Shown here: in pieces, positions 35,099 through 44,398 of the stretch
Layout: each line of letters begins with the position of its first letter
Numbering within the stretch: the first letter of the stretch is position 1
Source: Prevotella sp.
GTDB taxonomy: Bacteria > Bacteroidota > Bacteroidia > Bacteroidales > Bacteroidaceae
Direction: 5' to 3'
DNA length: 64,000 nucleotides
Assembly: GCA_016287755.1 (NCBI GenBank)
Contig: JAEEWT010000017.1
Coordinates: 1 to 64,000 of the forward strand
The notes under the pieces: model-generated
Seen by the model: the letters and a program-made list of their open reading frames with translations, nothing else
Database searches by the model: none
Told to the model about the DNA's origin: nothing
Position numbers and translations under genes: made by a program

Positions 35099-37705
35099 AT
35101 GGATGTAAAGAAACTGTTTACTACGATTGCAGCCCTGATGTTCTCCATGCTAAGCATGGCTCAGGATAAGGGCTGCTGGCCTGAGAACTACGGCGGCGTG
35201 ATGCTGCAGGGGTTCTACTGGGATTCGTTCTCGGATACGAAGTGGACCAAACTGGAACAGCAGGCTGATGAGCTGGCGCAGATATTCGACCTGATATGGG
35301 TGCCCAACTCGGGTAACTGCGGAGAAGGCAAGGGTATGGGCTACATGCCTATCTGGTGGTTCGACCACAACGGCACATTCGGCACAGAGGCCGAGTTGCG
35401 CAGCATGATCAACACGTTCAAGAGCAAGAACGTAGGCATCATCGAGGATGTGGTGATCAACCACAAAGCAGGTGTAGAAAGCTGGTGCGACTTTGCTGAA
35501 GAAACTAGGAACGGTCATACGCTCGTCTGGTCGTTGGCTGATATCTGCAGAAACGACGAGGCTAAAGACAATGGCTACGAGCCAACAGGTGCTGAAGACA
35601 CGGGCGACAATTTCGATGGAACTCGCGACTTGGATCATACCAGTGAGAACGTGCAGCAGAACGTGAATTGGTATCTCGACTTCCTGCTCAACGACTTAGG
35701 CTATGCGGGCTTCCGCTACGACATGGTGAAAGGCTACAGCGGCTGGTACACAGGAATGTATAACGCCACGGCAAAACCGCAGTTCTCTGTAGGTGAATAC
35801 TGGGACAACTACGATAATACCAGTGCATGGATTAACAAGACAGCAGAATACGACTATGGTAATGGTAAGTCGGCTGCCTTCGACTTCCCCCTGAAATTCA
35901 GCATCAACAATGTATTCGGCAATAGCAATTGGAACGGGTTGTCCGACAAAGGACTCGTTGGCGTGGAAGATTATCGTCGCTGGTCGGTAACCTTCGTTGA
36001 CAACCATGACACCTATCGTGATCACAACCGCCTCAGCAGTAATGTATTGGCGGCCAATGCGCTCATTCTAGGCTTACCAGGCACTCCCTGCATTTTCCTC
36101 ACCCACTGGAAGCACTACAAACCCCAACTGAAGAAAATGATTCTGGCTCGCAAGGCTGCTGGCATTACCAACCAGAGTAACACATGGGATTGGGAGAATG
36201 TGACTGGTGGAAGAGTCATTGAGACAGAAGGAACCAACGGACGTATACTCGTTATATGTGGATATGTAGTTGGCAATGAGTATCTGGACAAGCACATCAA
36301 CGACTACTATAAGCTGGTGGTGAGTGGTGATGCGGCCAATCCCAACTTCGCTTTCTATATGAGCAAGGATCTCACCATACCCGATGAGTTTATTGAGACA
36401 GAGGTTACTGACGGTATAACCATCTATGTGGATACCGACCCTGATGAGACTAATGCCCATCTCTACACTTGGAAAGGAAGCGAACCGTTGACCACTGCAT
36501 GGCCAGGCGACAAGGTAAGCAGTTTCAAAACCAAGACGGTGAAGGGCAAGACCTGGTACTACCGCACCTACGACGCCATTACGCTCAATGCCATTCTGAA
36601 CAACGGCAATAATGGAGATGGTAATCAGACGGTAGATATAAAGGACCTTGTGGGCGACCAGTTCTTTACCTATACTGGCGGAGGAAACTATCAGAATGTG
36701 ACTGACCAGTATATCGATTACATCTACCAGGACCTGCCCGAATGTGCTGTCAGACAAGAAGGTACTTATGCCTACTTTGAGAACACTGGTGATTGGGACA
36801 ACGTGTATGCATACGCTTTCTACAAAAACGGTGAGGAATTCGTCGGCTTTACAGGCGATTGGCCTGGTGAAGCGATGGAAAAGGTGGGTCAGTCGGCTAA
36901 CGGCCATGATGTTTACCTTTGGACTGCCACTGCTGGTTCAACCACTCCTACAACCATCATTTTCAACAATGGTAACAATGGTAAACAGACTGAAGACTTA
37001 GAGTTTGTGAACGCAGCTTATTACAATGTCAACGGACCCGTGGAGACCATTACTGTGAGCACCAAGAATGCACGCTATGCTCAGCTATTCAACCGCGAGT
37101 ATACAGCAGGAGGACGCTACACGGTGTGTCTGCCGTTCAGCCTCAACGAGGAAGAAACGGAGTCGCTCACTGGAAAGATGTACGAAATGAGCGGATACAT
37201 GAATGGATTCTTGCTCTTCAGCTCAGTTGACCACGTGGAAGCCTTCAAGCCGTATATCTTCATTGCCGATGAAACAGGCAGACCGTTCTACAAGTTTGCC
37301 AAGAAGGGAATGGAGAAAGGTGAGGCGCAGACTGTTACAGTTGGCGACTTCTCGTTCATTGGATCTGACGACAACCAGACCGTTATGAGCAACAATGCGA
37401 CCACCTGCTATGACTACAACAATAACGCATTCGCGGAGATTGGAACCGAAACAGGTATGGGTATTCTACCTTATCGTGCCTACTTCACCAAGAATGCCAG
37501 TTCGAGTGCCACACTCAAAGGCATATTGTTCGACTATGAAGGCGTAGCCACAAGCATCAATCCCTTAAAAGAGGGATACGGGCAGATGTCAAAGGTAGAA
37601 GGTCAAAAGGATGGTTGGTACATGCTTGATGGCAGGAAGCTGCAAGGGAATCCAAATGCCAAGGGAGTGTATATTTACAACGGCAGAAAGGCCGTGATTA
37701 AGTGA
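35099..37705 (+). CDS. GH13 alpha-amylase with tandem C-terminal modules
   Basis: An 868-residue paralogue of the preceding enzyme. ATG 35099 (MDVKKLFTTI) begins a good signal peptide (to MLSMAQ); an upstream in-frame start at 35066 overlaps the previous gene. Catalytic residues are Asp208 in GFRYDMVK, Glu233 in SVGEYWDN and Asp304 in VDNHDTYRD. Residues about 440-640 hold two related starch-binding-type modules (HLYTWKGSEPLTTAWPGDKV and AYAFYKNGEEFVGFTGDWPG). Another beta-rich region and the shared tail DGRKLQGNPNAKGVYIYNGRK follow. It probably arose by duplication of its neighbour, gained a second module, and degrades starch at the surface. It starts 10 bp after the previous stop. Confidence 0.92.
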   Translation: MDVKKLFTTIAALMFSMLSMAQDKGCWPENYGGVMLQGFYWDSFSDTKWTKLEQQADELAQIFDLIWVPNSGNCGEGKGMGYMPIWWFDHNGTFGTEAELRSMINTFKSKNVGIIEDVVINHKAGVESWCDFAEETRNGHTLVWSLADICRNDEAKDNGYEPTGAEDTGDNFDGTRDLDHTSENVQQNVNWYLDFLLNDLGYAGFRYDMVKGYSGWYTGMYNATAKPQFSVGEYWDNYDNTSAWINKTAEYDYGNGKSAAFDFPLKFSINNVFGNSNWNGLSDKGLVGVEDYRRWSVTFVDNHDTYRDHNRLSSNVLAANALILGLPGTPCIFLTHWKHYKPQLKKMILARKAAGITNQSNTWDWENVTGGRVIETEGTNGRILVICGYVVGNEYLDKHINDYYKLVVSGDAANPNFAFYMSKDLTIPDEFIETEVTDGITIYVDTDPDETNAHLYTWKGSEPLTTAWPGDKVSSFKTKTVKGKTWYYRTYDAITLNAILNNGNNGDGNQTVDIKDLVGDQFFTYTGGGNYQNVTDQYIDYIYQDLPECAVRQEGTYAYFENTGDWDNVYAYAFYKNGEEFVGFTGDWPGEAMEKVGQSANGHDVYLWTATAGSTTPTTIIFNNGNNGKQTEDLEFVNAAYYNVNGPVETITVSTKNARYAQLFNREYTAGGRYTVCLPFSLNEEETESLTGKMYEMSGYMNGFLLFSSVDHVEAFKPYIFIADETGRPFYKFAKKGMEKGEAQTVTVGDFSFIGSDDNQTVMSNNATTCYDYNNNAFAEIGTETGMGILPYRAYFTKNASSSATLKGILFDYEGVATSINPLKEGYGQMSKVEGQKDGWYMLDGRKLQGNPNAKGVYIYNGRKAVIK

Positions 37706-37756
37706 GTAAAGTGGAAGCTTGCTTTCACTTTCGAGCGTGAACGGGCTCGAGCGTAG

Positions 37757-37826
37757 CTCAAGGCCATTGTAAGATGAGAGATGAGAGTTTCTTGGAAATT
37801 CGTCTAATTCGTCTAATTCGTAGAGA
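37757..37826. repeat. two simple repeats before the galactanase gene
   Basis: AGATGAGAGATGAGAG (about 37770-37785) belongs to the GAGATGA family. It is followed by AATTCGTCTAATTCGTCTAATTCG (period 9), whose complement GACGAATTAGACG also appears at about 45148. They make the upstream in-frame ATG at 37774 an unlikely start. Confidence 0.75.
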
Positions 37827-37830
37827 AAAT

Positions 37831-39129
37831 ATGAAGTTGAGAGATTTATTATTAGGTAGTTTACTGACCTGCAGCATTGGATTGCAGGCGCAGAAGTATG
37901 TGGGAGGAGACATTTCCCTGCTGCCGAAATATGAGGAAGCGGGAGTGGTGTATAGGAATGCAGACGGTCAGGCGGTAAGCGATGTGCTCACCTTCTTCAG
38001 CGAGGAAGGACTGAACGCCATGCGGGTACGACTGTTCGTGGATCCGTCGCACGACTACGACAAGGCGGTGTGCCAGGATCTGGACTTCGTGAAGAAGCTT
38101 GGTAAGCGCATCAAGGAGGCGGGTATGCAGCTGATGCTCGACTTCCACTACAGCGACACCTGGGCTGATCCCGCCAAGCAGTGGACACCAGCTGCGTGGA
38201 AGTCGCTCTCCAACGAGGAACTCTACCAGAAAATCTACGAATACACCAAGGACTGTCTGCAGCAGATGAAGGCTGCAGGAGCCACTCCCGACATGATTCA
38301 GACGGGGAATGAAATCTCGTACGGGATGCTGTGGGGAACGGAAGCAGAGGCCAAGAACAACCAGAACAACCGCTGCTACACCAATTCTCCCGAGGCTAAC
38401 TGGAACCGTTTCATCAATCTGTTGAAACAAGCAGGTAAGGCTTGTCGTGAGGAATGCCCGCAGGCAAAGATCATCCTGCATAATGAGCGCACGCCCAAAC
38501 CTGCAGTCATGACAGATTTCTTCGACCGTATGAAGGCGGCTGATGTGGATTATGACATCATCGGTCTGAGCTACTACCCCGACTACCATGGTGATCTGAA
38601 CTCACTGGAAACAGCACTGAACACCTTGGAAAACAAACAGTACGGTAAGGACATCATGATTGTGGAGACAGGCTACAGCTATGCCTGGGCCATAGGCAGC
38701 GACTTCAACTACTCATCTACCTATCCTTATACAGAAGAAGGACAAAGACGATTCACGGCTGATCTCATCGCACTGCTGAATAAACATACATCAGTGAACG
38801 GACTCTTCTGGTGGTGGCCCGAGGACAATGGGAACAAGGATGTGACACAGCGTTGGTGGAATGCTGCCCTATATAACCATGATACAGGAAAGCCATACGC
38901 TGCTTTCTACGAACTGAAGAAGTTCGTAGGTGCAGGAACGGGAATAGAAACCCTTTATATTCCAAAGGAGGGTAAAGTTCAAATTTCAAAGTTCTTTGCG
39001 GAGCAAAGCGGCAAAGCCGAGCGCAAAGTTCAAAGAAATGGTAGGTTCACCGTTGATGGAAGGAAACTGCAAGGAGAGCCAAACGTAAAGGGTATATATA
39101 TTATGAACGGTAGAAAGGCGGTGAATTAA
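37831..39129 (+). CDS. ganA-like: GH53 endo-beta-1,4-galactanase
   Basis: A 432-residue secreted enzyme from ATG 37831 (MKLRDLLLGSLLTCSIG, signal peptide to GLQAQ). The GH53 TIM barrel begins at GGDISLLPKYEEAGVVY. The acid/base is Glu161 in QTGNEISYGMLWG and the nucleophile Glu279 in VETGYSYAW; FHYSDTWADPAKQ is also typical. It cuts beta-1,4-galactan side chains of pectin, which is unexpected beside three amylases. Residues about 387-402 (KFFAEQSGKAERKVQ) come from a 48-bp dispersed repeat also found at 60392-60439, inserted between barrel and tail. The C-terminus DGRKLQGEPNVKGIYIMNGRK is shared with the preceding amylase. Confidence 0.92.
   Translation: MKLRDLLLGSLLTCSIGLQAQKYVGGDISLLPKYEEAGVVYRNADGQAVSDVLTFFSEEGLNAMRVRLFVDPSHDYDKAVCQDLDFVKKLGKRIKEAGMQLMLDFHYSDTWADPAKQWTPAAWKSLSNEELYQKIYEYTKDCLQQMKAAGATPDMIQTGNEISYGMLWGTEAEAKNNQNNRCYTNSPEANWNRFINLLKQAGKACREECPQAKIILHNERTPKPAVMTDFFDRMKAADVDYDIIGLSYYPDYHGDLNSLETALNTLENKQYGKDIMIVETGYSYAWAIGSDFNYSSTYPYTEEGQRRFTADLIALLNKHTSVNGLFWWWPEDNGNKDVTQRWWNAALYNHDTGKPYAAFYELKKFVGAGTGIETLYIPKEGKVQISKFFAEQSGKAERKVQRNGRFTVDGRKLQGEPNVKGIYIMNGRKAVN
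38988..39035 (+). repeat. 48-bp dispersed repeat inside the galactanase gene
   Basis: This stretch matches the reverse complement of 60392-60439 at 46 of 48 positions by direct comparison. The 60 kb copy is intergenic. Here it is in frame and encodes about 16 residues between the catalytic domain and the C-terminal tail. Confidence 0.9.
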
Positions 39130-39168
39130 ACATCCGTCTCATTTGTTTTATTCGTGGAGGAAAAGGAA

Positions 39169-39190
39169 AGGCACGCCTCACGGCGTGCCT
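39169..39190 (-). terminator. intrinsic terminator of the ABC/MacB/TolC operon
   Basis: Perfect 9-bp stem AGGCACGCC/GGCGTGCCT with a 4-nt loop. On the minus strand it is followed by TTTCCTTTTCC, so it fits the end of the tolC-type gene. On the plus strand it may also act weakly for the amylase operon, without a T-run. Confidence 0.75.
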
Positions 39191-39241
39191 CCATGATAAA
39201 CAATCTATCTTAACCTTAATAACTAAAAAGAGAGTAATTAC

Positions 39242-40567
39242 TTAAAAAGAGAGATCCTTTCCGCGATAGAAATCTATCAGTGCATTCTGATAGAGGTATT
39301 CGTACTTGGCTCTTACAAGATCGCTTTCCGCCTTCATGAGGTTGTTCTTGGCCTCGTTGAACTCCGTGATGTTCGCCTTGCCGTACTCATACTTCGCAGA
39401 CATCAGACGGAAGGCTTCCTCCTGACTGCGTTTTGCCTGCTCACTACTGTGGTATTTCGCCTCAGAGGTTACCGCATTGTAGTAAGCCTGCTGAATCTCT
39501 TTATACAAGTTCTTCTTCACATTATCGAGCTGCAGCTGCTGGTTATACTGATTCAGCTGCGCATTCTTGATATTGTTTCTTGTCTCAAAACGGTTGAAGA
39601 TGGGAACGTTCAGACTCAGACCTAAGAACTGACTGAAGTTGTTGTTCAGCTGCTTGAAGAACTTGTCACCAGGTAAACCACTGGTCTTGTAATAGTTCGT
39701 CCCGAGACCACCTGATAATGACAAACTCGGCAGCTTGGCACTCTTGGCAATATCGATGTTCTTGGCAGAGCTGGCCAGACGTGACTGCTCGGCCTGTATC
39801 TCCGGCTTGATGATCAGCGCCTCCTGATAGATCACATCAGGAGAAGGAAGAGTATGGACCTCATTCCACAGCTCCTGGTTTACCTCTCTTGAGATGGTAA
39901 AGCCCTCAGGTGACGGCAGTTCCAGCAGTTGTGTAAGCGACAGTAACGATAAACGATAGTCGTTGTCAGCCTGTGTGGCAGTCAGTCTGCTCTGTGCCAG
40001 CGAAGCCTCCTGCTGGGCCACCTCCGTACCACTCGCCTTTCCGTTCTTCATCATCTCCGTCAGACGGTGCACATGCATCGAGTCGATTTCAATCTGACGG
40101 TTCGCCACTTCGCACAGTTCCAGGTTATAGAGAATCTGCACGTAAGCCTGCGCCACCTGCATACGTATATCATTCTTCGCCTTCTCCAAGTCGGCTGTAG
40201 CCGCCTCAAGGTTCAGCTTCTGCATCTCCAGCGTGCGGGGTATGCGGTAGCCCGTGAACAGAGGAACACTGGATGAAAGGTTGAACGATGTACTACTCGT
40301 GTTCGTATTCGAATAAGTATTCTGTGCCGTCAGTCCACGTCCAAACGAGAAGCTCTCGGAAGCCGAGGCCGACAGGTCGGGCAGACGACTGTTCTTTGCC
40401 GTGTTCACATCCAGTTCTCGCTGCATGCGACTCACTTCCCGCTGTTTCACCTGGATATTATGCTCCACCGCATAGTCGATGCACTGTCTCAGCGACCACT
40501 GCTGCTGGGCCAAGACACTGGCGGGCATCAATAGCAACGCCACCGTGGCTGTTATAAATATCTTCAT
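39242..40567 (-). CDS. tolC-like: TolC-family outer-membrane efflux protein
   Basis: A 441-residue outer-membrane channel protein from ATG 40567 (MKIFITATVALLL, signal peptide to SVLAQ). Eight codons of in-frame upstream sequence fall in simple-repeat DNA and are rejected. Two TolC repeats are seen: SLRQCIDYAVEHNIQVKQREV near residue 25 and a second half from about residue 230, with long coiled-coil helices such as AQAYVQILYNLELCEVANRQIEID. It is the last gene after the membrane fusion protein and MacB-type permeases and forms the outer part of that exporter. Confidence 0.93.
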   Translation of the reverse strand: MKIFITATVALLLMPASVLAQQQWSLRQCIDYAVEHNIQVKQREVSRMQRELDVNTAKNSRLPDLSASASESFSFGRGLTAQNTYSNTNTSSTSFNLSSSVPLFTGYRIPRTLEMQKLNLEAATADLEKAKNDIRMQVAQAYVQILYNLELCEVANRQIEIDSMHVHRLTEMMKNGKASGTEVAQQEASLAQSRLTATQADNDYRLSLLSLTQLLELPSPEGFTISREVNQELWNEVHTLPSPDVIYQEALIIKPEIQAEQSRLASSAKNIDIAKSAKLPSLSLSGGLGTNYYKTSGLPGDKFFKQLNNNFSQFLGLSLNVPIFNRFETRNNIKNAQLNQYNQQLQLDNVKKNLYKEIQQAYYNAVTSEAKYHSSEQAKRSQEEAFRLMSAKYEYGKANITEFNEAKNNLMKAESDLVRAKYEYLYQNALIDFYRGKDLSF

Positions 40568-40571
40568 ATAT

Positions 40572-40634
40572 ATATTTGACAATTTGACCATTTCACAATT
40601 TCACGATTTGACAATTTCACGATTTGACAATGGG
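40572..40634. repeat. TTTGACAATTTCAC simple repeat
   Basis: Units TTTGACAATTT, GACCATTTCACAATTTCAC and GATTTGACAATTTCAC fill the tolC/MFP gap. Related ATTTTACCATTTGACAATTTTACC occurs at 41760-41795 in the next gap, and AATTGTAAAATGG at about 53524. Confidence 0.8.
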
Positions 40635-40640
40635 CAATGG

Positions 40641-41753
40641 TTAATTCTCCACCTCATCAGCCACCACCATCGGTCCACGCACCTTATCCTTCAGGGTAAG
40701 ACCCGATTTGATCTCGATGTTCACACCATCGCTCAAACCCGTCACCACCTGCTTGCGTTCATAGGTCTTCTCCTTTCCGTTCTCCTTGATGAGATAAACG
40801 AAGGTAGAGTCGCCGCTGAACTCAATAGCACTCTCGGGCACGGAGAGAGCCTTGGTGGCATGAGCCAGCTCAATCTCTGCCGTTGCACTATAGCCCGAGC
40901 GAATCTTACTACCCTTGAGCACCTGAACAGCAGCCTTGATCTCAAACTGATTGGCACCATTGTTCTCTACCGCCTTAGGCGAAACATACTCCAGCATAGC
41001 GCCGAACGACAAGTCCTGCAAGGCACCGATGGTTATCTTCATCGGCATTCCCGACACCAGCTGACCCACCTCCGTTTCATCAATGTTTCCACGGAAAATC
41101 AGGTCGTTCATGTTCGCCACGCTGGCAATGGTAGTACCGTCGTTGAACGTATTACTCAAAATGACGCTGTTACCCACCTTCACCGGAATATCGAGAATCA
41201 CACCCGAGACGGTGGAACGCACCAATGTCGAGCTCGCCTTGGCATTACTCTTCGAGACACCATCGCGCACAACAGCCAAAGCATCATCAGCCGCCAGCTT
41301 CTCCTGTTTAGCCTGACTCAATGCCAGCTTAGCCTTGTCATACTCATCCGCCGACACCAGCTTCTGGTCATAGAGGTTCTTCTCACGGTCGAAATCAGTC
41401 TGAGCCTGCTTCAGGTTAATCACGGCCAACCGCACGCGCATCTCGGCGCTGCTCAGCTGACTCATGTCTGGAATCACCTTCACCTTGGCAATCACCTCAC
41501 CCGCCGACACATAGTCGCCAGCCTCTTTCAGCAGTTCGGTGATGATACCCGAGATCTGCGGTTTCACGTTCACCTCATTACGTGGTTCAATCTTGCCAGT
41601 AATGATAGTCGTTTTGACGATATCAGCAGTCGTGGGTGTAAACTCGTTATACACTACAGGTTTCGGCTGCGATTTCTGCCAAAGGAACACAAAGGTTCCG
41701 ATAAAGATCAGCGCCACAATGGCGGCAATAATCAGTTTACTGTACTTCTTCAT
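40641..41753 (-). CDS. macA-like: membrane fusion protein (HlyD/RND-type periplasmic adaptor)
   Basis: A 370-residue adaptor anchored by an N-terminal helix (LIIAAIVALIFIGTFVFLW). The biotinyl-lipoyl halves (VKPQISGIITELLKEAGDYV and VRSTVSGVILDIPVKVGNSV) flank a coiled-coil hairpin (about 100-165). Beta-barrel and membrane-proximal domains follow. It links the MacB-type permeases to the TolC channel. It lies 47 bp after the second permease gene and 73 bp before tolC; both gaps are simple repeats. Confidence 0.92.
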   Translation of the reverse strand: MKKYSKLIIAAIVALIFIGTFVFLWQKSQPKPVVYNEFTPTTADIVKTTIITGKIEPRNEVNVKPQISGIITELLKEAGDYVSAGEVIAKVKVIPDMSQLSSAEMRVRLAVINLKQAQTDFDREKNLYDQKLVSADEYDKAKLALSQAKQEKLAADDALAVVRDGVSKSNAKASSTLVRSTVSGVILDIPVKVGNSVILSNTFNDGTTIASVANMNDLIFRGNIDETEVGQLVSGMPMKITIGALQDLSFGAMLEYVSPKAVENNGANQFEIKAAVQVLKGSKIRSGYSATAEIELAHATKALSVPESAIEFSGDSTFVYLIKENGKEKTYERKQVVTGLSDGVNIEIKSGLTLKDKVRGPMVVADEVEN

Positions 41754-41800
41754 ATGTCTATTTTACAATTTTACCATTTGACAATTTTACCATAGGCTCT

Positions 41801-43054
41801 TTACTCATCCCTCATCGCATCCACAGGTTTGATGCTCATGGCGCGGGCAGCAGGAGCCAAGCCTGCCAGCACACCCACCGTACATACCACAACGGCAGCG
41901 AGGATAGCTGTCCAGAATCCAACCTGGAAGTGGGTGTTCACTATTCCGTCCTCAGTATTCGCCACCTCCAGCATCTGGAGGATCATCACGCCGAAGAGGA
42001 TACCACTCATTCCCGCCACCAATGTCAGAAGGATACTCTCAGAGATAATCTGACTAAGAATCATCTTGGGTGTGGCGCCTATGGCCCTGCGGATACCAAT
42101 CTCAGTGGTTCGTTCCCGCACGGTAACCATCATGATGTTCGACACGCCGATGGCACCTGCCAATAAGGTTCCCAAGCCCACCAGCCATATCAGGAAGTTA
42201 ACCCCTTTGAACATGTTATCCATCAACTGGAACAGCAGTTCGGTATTGAATATCATCGCTCCCTGCTCATCAGTAGGATCTACATAATGCGCTCTGGCTA
42301 TGGTCTCACGGACACGATCAGTAATCTTACTCATCACTACGCCCTCACGACCAACAGCTGCAATCAGATCAACCTCATTACCACGATTAAACAACGCCTG
42401 CATCAGTGTAATCGGCATGGTAATCTGCTCTTCAGCCCGTCCGTTAAATGACGCATTACTCGTACTATAATTCACGCCTACCACCTCGAAGTAGGTGGAG
42501 TCAACGCGAATCTTCTTCCCGCAGGGGTCGCCCCCCTCCTTGAAGAGGTCTTTGTAGATCTTCTTCCCTATCACGCACACTTTACGATGCTCTCGCACAT
42601 CCATCTCGTTGAGATAGCGCCCATAGTACATCTTGGGTTCCATCACCTTGGCCAAATCAGGCACCGTACCCTGTATTCGGGGACTCGTCTTCTGGTCACC
42701 ATAGTAAGCCGTATTACTACCACCCCAACGCGAGAAAATCATAGGCACGGCCACTTTCAGCTCAGGCACCCTTTGCTTCAAACGCTCAATATCTTTATAG
42801 TCCATGCTCCACCAGCGCCCTTTGCGGAATCCCTTGTAAGGCTTAGTGGTCTGATTGGCTCCTATAATGATTGTATTCTGTGCAAAACCCTCGAACGTGT
42901 TGTCGAGCTGTTCCCTCATTGCCTTTCCGCCTCCCATCAGACCAATGAGCATGAACACCCCCCAGAACACGCCGAATCCCGTAAGAAACGAACGCGCCTT
43001 GTTACGTGTCAGCGTATCGAGGATTTCTCTGTATGAATCTAAATCTATTCTCAT
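41801..43054 (-). CDS. macB-like: MacB-type ABC transporter permease 2
   Basis: A 417-residue FtsX/MacB permease without ATPase domain. It has an N-terminal transmembrane helix (RSFLTGFGVFWGVFMLIGLMG), a large periplasmic MacB_PCD domain, and three C-terminal helices with the FtsX pattern VRERTTEIGIRRAIGATPKMIL near residue 310. It ends APAARAMSIKPVDAMRDE. It is paralogous to the next upstream gene; two different permeases per ATPase are common in Bacteroidetes. Substrate unknown, probably an amphiphile, peptide or drug. Confidence 0.92.
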   Translation of the reverse strand: MRIDLDSYREILDTLTRNKARSFLTGFGVFWGVFMLIGLMGGGKAMREQLDNTFEGFAQNTIIIGANQTTKPYKGFRKGRWWSMDYKDIERLKQRVPELKVAVPMIFSRWGGSNTAYYGDQKTSPRIQGTVPDLAKVMEPKMYYGRYLNEMDVREHRKVCVIGKKIYKDLFKEGGDPCGKKIRVDSTYFEVVGVNYSTSNASFNGRAEEQITMPITLMQALFNRGNEVDLIAAVGREGVVMSKITDRVRETIARAHYVDPTDEQGAMIFNTELLFQLMDNMFKGVNFLIWLVGLGTLLAGAIGVSNIMMVTVRERTTEIGIRRAIGATPKMILSQIISESILLTLVAGMSGILFGVMILQMLEVANTEDGIVNTHFQVGFWTAILAAVVVCTVGVLAGLAPAARAMSIKPVDAMRDE

Positions 43055-43068
43055 ATGATATATTATTT

Positions 43069-43104
43069 CTAGCCGAGCTAGTAGTACTAGTATTACTAGG
43101 ATTG
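43069..43104. repeat. CTAGTATTACTAG simple repeat
   Basis: TAGTAGTACTAGTATTACTAGG fills the gap between the two permease genes. The same motif family (TTACTAGTATTCCTAGTCTTACTAG) fills the next gap at about 44369-44399, so both gaps of this operon carry copies. Confidence 0.75.
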
Positions 43105-44361
43105 TTAATCAGCGCGCAGTGCTTCTATCGGACGAATCCTACTGGCCTTGAAGGCAGGTATCAAGCCAGCGATGGTTCCTGCGATTATCATTACCATGGT
43201 AGCCTCGAAACACACATCGAGTCCTACTGTAGGATTCACAAAGAGCGTCAGCTTCGCCACACCCAGGTCGGTTACTTTATGCCCCAGCGTAGCATCCATA
43301 TACTCATTGGCTGCAATACCCAGTAGCATACCGATATAACCGAAGAAGGTAGTAATGATTACACTCTCTATGATGATAAGTTTCAGTATTGACCATGGCT
43401 TGGCGCCAATAGCCTTGCGAATGCCGAACTCATGCGTACGTTCCTTCACGGTAATGAGCATGATGTTCGAAACGCCCACGATTCCGCTCAGCAGCGTAAA
43501 GAGTCCTACAATCCAAAGGAAAGTGCGTATAATGCCCAGACCCTGTTGCATCTGGATATTCTGCGTATAACCGTTCCATATCCATATACTCCGCTCATCT
43601 TCGGGATGAGCCTGATGGTTAGCATTCAGTCTGCGACGGTAAACGTTCTCAAAGTCCTCGTTCTCTTGCATAGTTGCCAAGCCGTGGAAGGTAAACTCGA
43701 TATTTCCCAGAGCATCGGTGTTCGCACCGAAGATGCTCTTGATGGTAGAGTACGCAGAGAAAGCGTTCGATTCGCCATCGCCACGACTCTTATAGATTCC
43801 CACCACCTTAAAGGCGAAGTTACCCACCTTCACATACTTGCCAATCAGCGTCTTGTAATCCTTGGGGTCCAGTTCCTTGGCCTGAGTGTCACTCAGCACC
43901 AGCACCTTTCGTTTCTCGCGAAGGTCAATATCGTTGATGAACCTGCCATAGAGCAGATCTTGTTTCAAAATCGCAGTATGAACGGGATAGACACCTGCAA
44001 TCTGCATGCTCATATACTCCTCACCATGAGTAACCATTGAACTCACGTAGTAAACAGCTCCTACGTCATCAATGGTATTCTTGAATTCCGAATCGGTAAT
44101 GGTATAGTCCTTCTCGTTGATGCTGATATAGCGCCCCTCACTCAGTCCGTTAAAGGGTTTCGAGGTCTGCCCTCCAAACACCTCCATCGAGTTGGTAAGG
44201 ACGTCGCCCGCCTGCTTCATCGTGGCGTTGATCAAACCGTTACCTGCCCCCAGCAGCACGATCAGCATGAAGATTCCCCATGCCACGGCAAAGCCTGTCA
44301 GGGTGGTACGCAGCTTGTTACGCTGTGCTGTTGACCATATTTCTGTGATGATATCTCTCAT
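43105..44361 (-). CDS. macB-like: MacB-type ABC transporter permease 1
   Basis: A 418-residue permease of the same design as the next gene: N-terminal helix (AVAWGIFMLIVLLGAGNGL), periplasmic domain, and C-terminal helices with VKERTHEFGIRKAIGAKPWSIL near residue 310. It ends PAFKASRIRPIEALRAD. It starts 37 bp after the ATPase gene and should form a heterodimer with the following permease. Confidence 0.92.
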   Translation of the reverse strand: MRDIITEIWSTAQRNKLRTTLTGFAVAWGIFMLIVLLGAGNGLINATMKQAGDVLTNSMEVFGGQTSKPFNGLSEGRYISINEKDYTITDSEFKNTIDDVGAVYYVSSMVTHGEEYMSMQIAGVYPVHTAILKQDLLYGRFINDIDLREKRKVLVLSDTQAKELDPKDYKTLIGKYVKVGNFAFKVVGIYKSRGDGESNAFSAYSTIKSIFGANTDALGNIEFTFHGLATMQENEDFENVYRRRLNANHQAHPEDERSIWIWNGYTQNIQMQQGLGIIRTFLWIVGLFTLLSGIVGVSNIMLITVKERTHEFGIRKAIGAKPWSILKLIIIESVIITTFFGYIGMLLGIAANEYMDATLGHKVTDLGVAKLTLFVNPTVGLDVCFEATMVMIIAGTIAGLIPAFKASRIRPIEALRAD

Positions 44362-44398
44362 ATATTTCTAGTTTTACTAGTATTCCTAGTCTTACTAG

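Noticed and set aside
40479..41795. 438-codon plus-strand frame
   Set aside because: Antisense to the membrane fusion protein and tolC genes, running through two simple repeats.
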